From the NCBI GenBank assembly GCA_963971575.1, contig OZ020616.1, positions 15,593,575 through 15,657,574 of the forward strand: a stretch of 64,000 bases of DNA. The letters are read 5' to 3'. The notes beneath the pieces were generated by a model. The model saw only the letters and a program-made list of their open reading frames with translations, was not told the origin of the DNA and did not search any database. This DNA comes from Liopterus haemorrhoidalis (Eukaryota > Arthropoda > Insecta > Coleoptera > Dytiscidae). The translations under genes and the position numbers were made by a program. This document shows, in pieces, positions 60,578 through 64,000 of the stretch (position 1 is its first letter; each line of letters begins with the position of its first letter).

Positions 60578-61007
60578 CTGAAATATACAAATAATTTAAA
60601 AGTTACATTACAAATTTCATCAAACTGAACAATTTTTCATTGCTATAATCACTTAAGAGACTACAAGTAACTTTCAGATAATGAATATTTTGTGATTCTG
60701 GTTAAAGATTTTAAATTAGGTTATAAACTAATATGTCATATACTAAATAAGGAATGGACTCCATTGCTGGCGATGGTAAAGTGGAAGTTCTATTAATTTT
60801 TATACAACTTGCAAAAAATAGGTTACAGTCATATACTAATCCTGTATGGCTGTACTATGACTATATTTAGTTGTGTATATAGGTAAAATTGAACAGTAAA
60901 ACAAATGAATAAGCAAATACATATTATTTTATATGCGGACTGAAATTAATAATTGCATTTTACGGACACTTTACAGGCACTGACTAGCCAGTAAAAATGG
61001 TATCTAA
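60578..61007. other. Esterase intron, no gene seen
   Basis: No upstream esterase exon recognised here or further right in the window. Confidence 0.4.
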
Positions 61008-61964
61008 TGCCGGGTTTACATTGGTAGAGTAAAAGAGTTAGTAACTAGGAGTTAGCAAGTACTACGCGCTTTACTCTACTATCTTATTTTCGGGATAGTA
61101 GGTGTTCATACACAATTGGCGTACTATCTTATTTTCTGGATAGTAAGTATCAAAACATATTTGACATCTTCACTGTGATTTTGTTGTGCAATTATCTTTT
61201 TGCAAAAAATAGTTTATGAATATGAATATACATCGTCGCCGGCGTGATGCCATTAAAAAAATGATATTTTGTATTACATCATTTCTTGTGGAGGAAATAA
61301 CTGATTGTCTTATTGAAGTAATCGATACAGAATATAAGCCTAAATGAAAATGGGTTAATAATGGATTAATAGAAGAGCTACCCATGGCGCATTAGCCCTT
61401 CTATTTCGTGAATTAACCTTGGAAGATCAAAAAGAGTACAGACTGTGTTTAAGAATGACACCAGATGATTTTTATAGGCTATTAAATTTAGTTAGTCCAT
61501 TTATACAACGAACTGATACACTAACAAGGGATGAGGTTCCAGCAAAAATAAAATTGGAATTAACGCTTTATTTCCTAGCCACAGGAAATAGTTATAGTAG
61601 TCTACGACATCTTTTTCGTGTATCAAAGGCATCTATTTCACAGATGATTTCAGAAATCATCAATTAATAAATCAATGTTACGCAATTTATGTAAATAAAT
61701 TGTAACTTACCTGATATGGGTTTTTTTCTATTTGTTATGACAGGTTACCGCTTGCCGCCAATTTGAAATGAATCAATTTTGCGTAGTGGAGGAAAAGACA
61801 GTAGCTAGTAAATACGTCGACGAGCTAGCTGCTATCCTAGCCCAACTACTAGAAGCTAGTACTCTAATAGTCACGTTGTCAACTGTTTACACAGGGATAG
61901 TAACTAGTTTCTAGTTACTTGCGCTAGTTACTAGTTCTTTTACTCTACCAATGTAAACCCGGTA
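61008..61964 (+). mobile_element. PIF/Harbinger element with TAA duplication
   Basis: Inverted ends tgccgggtttacattggtag and the complement of taccgggtttacattggtag, flanked by TAA at 61005-61007 and 61965-61967. 957 bp, non-autonomous. A duplicated agttagtaactag/ctagttacta motif lies near both ends. Confidence 0.9.
61372..61667 (+). pseudogene. Harbinger nuclease N-terminal fragment
   Basis: Reads RRATHGALALLFRELTLEDQ, then LCLRMTPDDFYRLLNLVSPF, TLTRDEVPAKIKLELTLYFL and LRHLFRVSKASISQMISEII, then stop. This is the N-terminal part of HARBI1-like transposases. The DDE catalytic domain has been deleted. Confidence 0.85.
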
Positions 61965-62143
61965 TAAGGAATTAACACTTATTGAAATCACTGACTAAAA
62001 AGATTAAAGGAAGGAGGCTGCATGAATTGTTACATACAAATTTTTCTGACGGAAATTACGTCATTCCAATGACCACAATGTCTGCCAATATATTGTTGTT
62101 TTCATATTAAAAAGTGATTATTAACATTTATTTTGATTTAAAG

Positions 62144-62750
62144 CAGGGTTTTCCAAACTGTGCTCCGCGGTGCGTCTACTAGTGCTCCCCGAGCAGGTTA
62201 GACAGAAAAGTAAATAAAATAAATGTGATCAGATGTGAAAATAGTGTTTACTTTTGCAAAATAAACGTTTCACTCAGAAATGATACGCTACTGAAGATAA
62301 AAGAAGCCAGTACAATAACATCTTATTGCCTCCGATAAATGTTAATAAAGACACTCTACTCTCAATAGTTCAACTGGTCATTGAAAAAGTTTTAACCATT
62401 ATGAAATACAAATATACAGCTGAGTGACTGTTCTATTACAGGGCTGATATATTACAAGAGCGGCATATAATATAGTACAAATTCCTTAAAATTTGCCAAA
62501 TAATAGATAATAGATGTTGTGACGTTTCATGCAATCTGAATATGACTTAACTATATTCTTTATATCGCTTATAATTCAGACAGGAAGTCAGTAAGTCATA
62601 GTGGTGCAGTGTTATTTATTTGTTTTTGATGCGATTATTTTTCGATGGATCGCTGGATAAAATACGGATTGTTAAAAAAAGCTACCAAATTCTCCGTCTC
62701 AGAACGTCCAGTAGACGACAAGTGTGTTCAAATATTATAAAGATAGTATT
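62144..62750 (+). mobile_element. hAT 5' end with transposase N-terminus
   Basis: Starts cagggttttccaaactgtgc, a hAT-type terminus. At 62645-62740 it codes MDRWIKYGLLKKATKFSVSE to a stop, like the first residues of FAM200/ZBED5-type hAT transposases. The right end is missing. Confidence 0.6.
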
Positions 62751-62806
62751 TCAATAGTTTTTTCTTACGCTTAGGACTTATGGATTAAGTTTTTACCAAT
62801 CGCTAC

Positions 62807-63190
62807 ATCTATATTATATAAGGGAGGTATTGTAATCGTACCGATTTTGTCATTTTTAAATTTCGATGGATGTCCACGGATTGAGGTTCCTACATAATGT
62901 TTTTACTGTTTTTAGCATGATGCCTGTCGGACTGTCTGAATGTCTGTCTGTCGGACTGTCTGAATGTCTGTCTGTCGGTCCTTGGATACGTGTAAATCGA
63001 ATTTGGCTAAACGGATTTTTATGAAACTTCATTTTTAAGCTTCTCACACCAATGGCATAGTTAATCAACTTTTGGTAAAAAGCGGTCATCTATAAATGGA
63101 AGATTTTTGGCGGTCAGTCCTGTGGTGGCCACAGATGATTTAAAGAAAAAATACATTTTTACGTTATTTTTACTTTATATTTTACTTTAG
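62807..63190. repeat. Dispersed repeat with 24-bp tandem
   Basis: atataagggaggtattgtaat and the following ~60 bp are related to 17139-17210. The unit cggactgtctgaatgtctgtctgt is repeated twice at about 62930-62978. Confidence 0.55.
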
Positions 63191-63201
63191 TAATAATACC
63201 A

Positions 63202-63956
63202 CTGGTCAACAAAATTAAACTTTTTTTTCTCATCACAAACAAAAATATGCTTTTCTGAATGTATTTTTGATGCTGAATCCAAATCTGGTTATAGTTTTGC
63301 TGTAGCACGTATAGTTTTTAAATTATTTACATTTTTGTATATTATGAAAATATACGTAATTATATGAAAATGGAGTGTTTAGTAAATCACATTTTATGCA
63401 AACCATTTATTTGGGAAAAGTAACATACACATCTACGCTAAATTAATACAATACAATTAACTGCAAACCACTAATTTACATGAAAGAGAGCTTCTAATAT
63501 GATTGTAAAATAAGAGTATACCATTACAGGCTATTAAAATCGTTGAGAGTACGATTTTCGTTTAAACTTTTGGTCTGGAATTTCACGATACAACATCCAA
63601 CAATGGTCAGTCATCATGCTTTCATTCCAAAATCCTTGGTAACGAACTTCCATAGCTTTAACTCACTGCGCCAAGGTTTTGGGGAAAGAAATCTAGATGT
63701 GAATGCAGGAAGTGCATACGTTAATACGAAATGCACACGTTAATGTACGAAATACATAAGTCAAATCCAATAAAATGTTGAAAAAAGTAGTACTTTGCCT
63801 ATATAGTATTGGTAAATCTGTGTATATACATATATGATTTCATCATAAAAACTATACGTGATACAAACAATCTGATTGCTGTTTTAAAATCAGCATTGAA
63901 AATTGAATGCAGGTAACCCAAAATTATCTCTGATGAAATTTCTTTGTTGACCAGTG
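63202..63956 (-). mobile_element. TIR element with fragment of a recurrent arthropod TE protein
   Basis: Ends cactggtcaacaaa and tttgttgaccagtg. The minus strand at about 63720-63567 codes FLHSHLDFFPQNLGAVS, then in frame further on VKAMEVRYQGFWNESMMTDH and CWMLYREIPDQKFKRKSYSQ. I recall a HSHLxYFPENxG...ERYQGRWxxxMMADYCWxLKRDxP pattern from many uncharacterised arthropod proteins. The GERFHQDI part between is deleted, so this is a relic. Confidence 0.55.
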
Positions 63957-64000
63957 TACTTAATAATACTTATTAAGTATTTATTTTGTCATACGTATAT

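Noticed and set aside
1..64000. CRISPR array, rRNA, tRNA genes or bacterial operon
   Set aside because: No regularly spaced repeats with unique spacers. No rRNA-like blocks and no cloverleaf with conserved GTTCRANNC that I could find. The only tRNA-like sequence is the copia primer site.

Overview
The window reads as AT-rich nuclear DNA of an insect. Genes have short exons with GT/AG introns, there are no bacterial-style operons, and the sequence carries a dense, layered load of animal transposons (hAT, Tc1/mariner, Tigger/pogo, PIF/Harbinger, MULE-like, Helitron, copia, gypsy, and CR1-like and R1-like LINEs). The esterase resembles insect, perhaps beetle, esterases, but the order cannot be fixed from this window.

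Three genes that look functional are supported. (1) A complete exocyst subunit Sec8/EXOC4 gene on the + strand: 11 coding exons from 10515 to 48488, 939 codons plus stop, about 38 kb of locus for 2.8 kb of coding sequence. (2) The 3' half of a carboxylesterase on the - strand: five terminal exons between 60577 and 48511, ending in the ER-retention signal KDEL. The exons with the nucleophilic serine lie beyond the right edge. (3) A single-exon gene at 6325-7425 for an unidentified, very basic 366-residue protein with a cysteine cluster. The Sec8 and esterase stop codons face each other across only 22 bp, so their 3' UTRs probably overlap.

Layout. 1-6140: hAT remnants and THAP-type elements, one interrupted by a 1.6 kb element with a 10-bp target duplication. 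6325-7425: the basic-protein gene. 7.5-10 kb: hAT, LINE and DDE-transposase fragments. 10.5-48.5 kb: Sec8. Intron 2 holds a Tigger copy split by a LINE and a CR1-like LINE split by both a hAT and a younger LINE. Intron 3 holds a long-arm inverted repeat, inside it a Helitron, inside that a full-length copia with apparently identical LTRs. Intron 5 holds a Harbinger remnant with a nested mariner-like element, and a Tigger fragment. Intron 7 holds a Helitron, a hAT and a 5.6 kb element studded with Tc1 and MITE copies. Intron 9 holds a perfect 68-bp-arm hairpin. Intron 10 holds a four-level nest. 48.5-60.6 kb: esterase exons separated by hAT, gypsy, MULE-like, mariner, Tigger and R1-like LINE insertions. 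61-64 kb: Harbinger, hAT and another TIR element.

Three recurrent short families are defined here for reference. MITE-A: about 406 bp, TIR cagtctgttccaaacggtta, TA duplication, seven full copies plus one partial. MITE-B: about 295 bp, TIR gttcacttttgtaagaac. MITE-C: TIR tagtcggattgctgata, in a short form and a 1.1 kb transposase-bearing form. I found no rRNA, tRNA or CRISPR. All boundaries were read by eye; protein family names come from motif recognition, not from searches.
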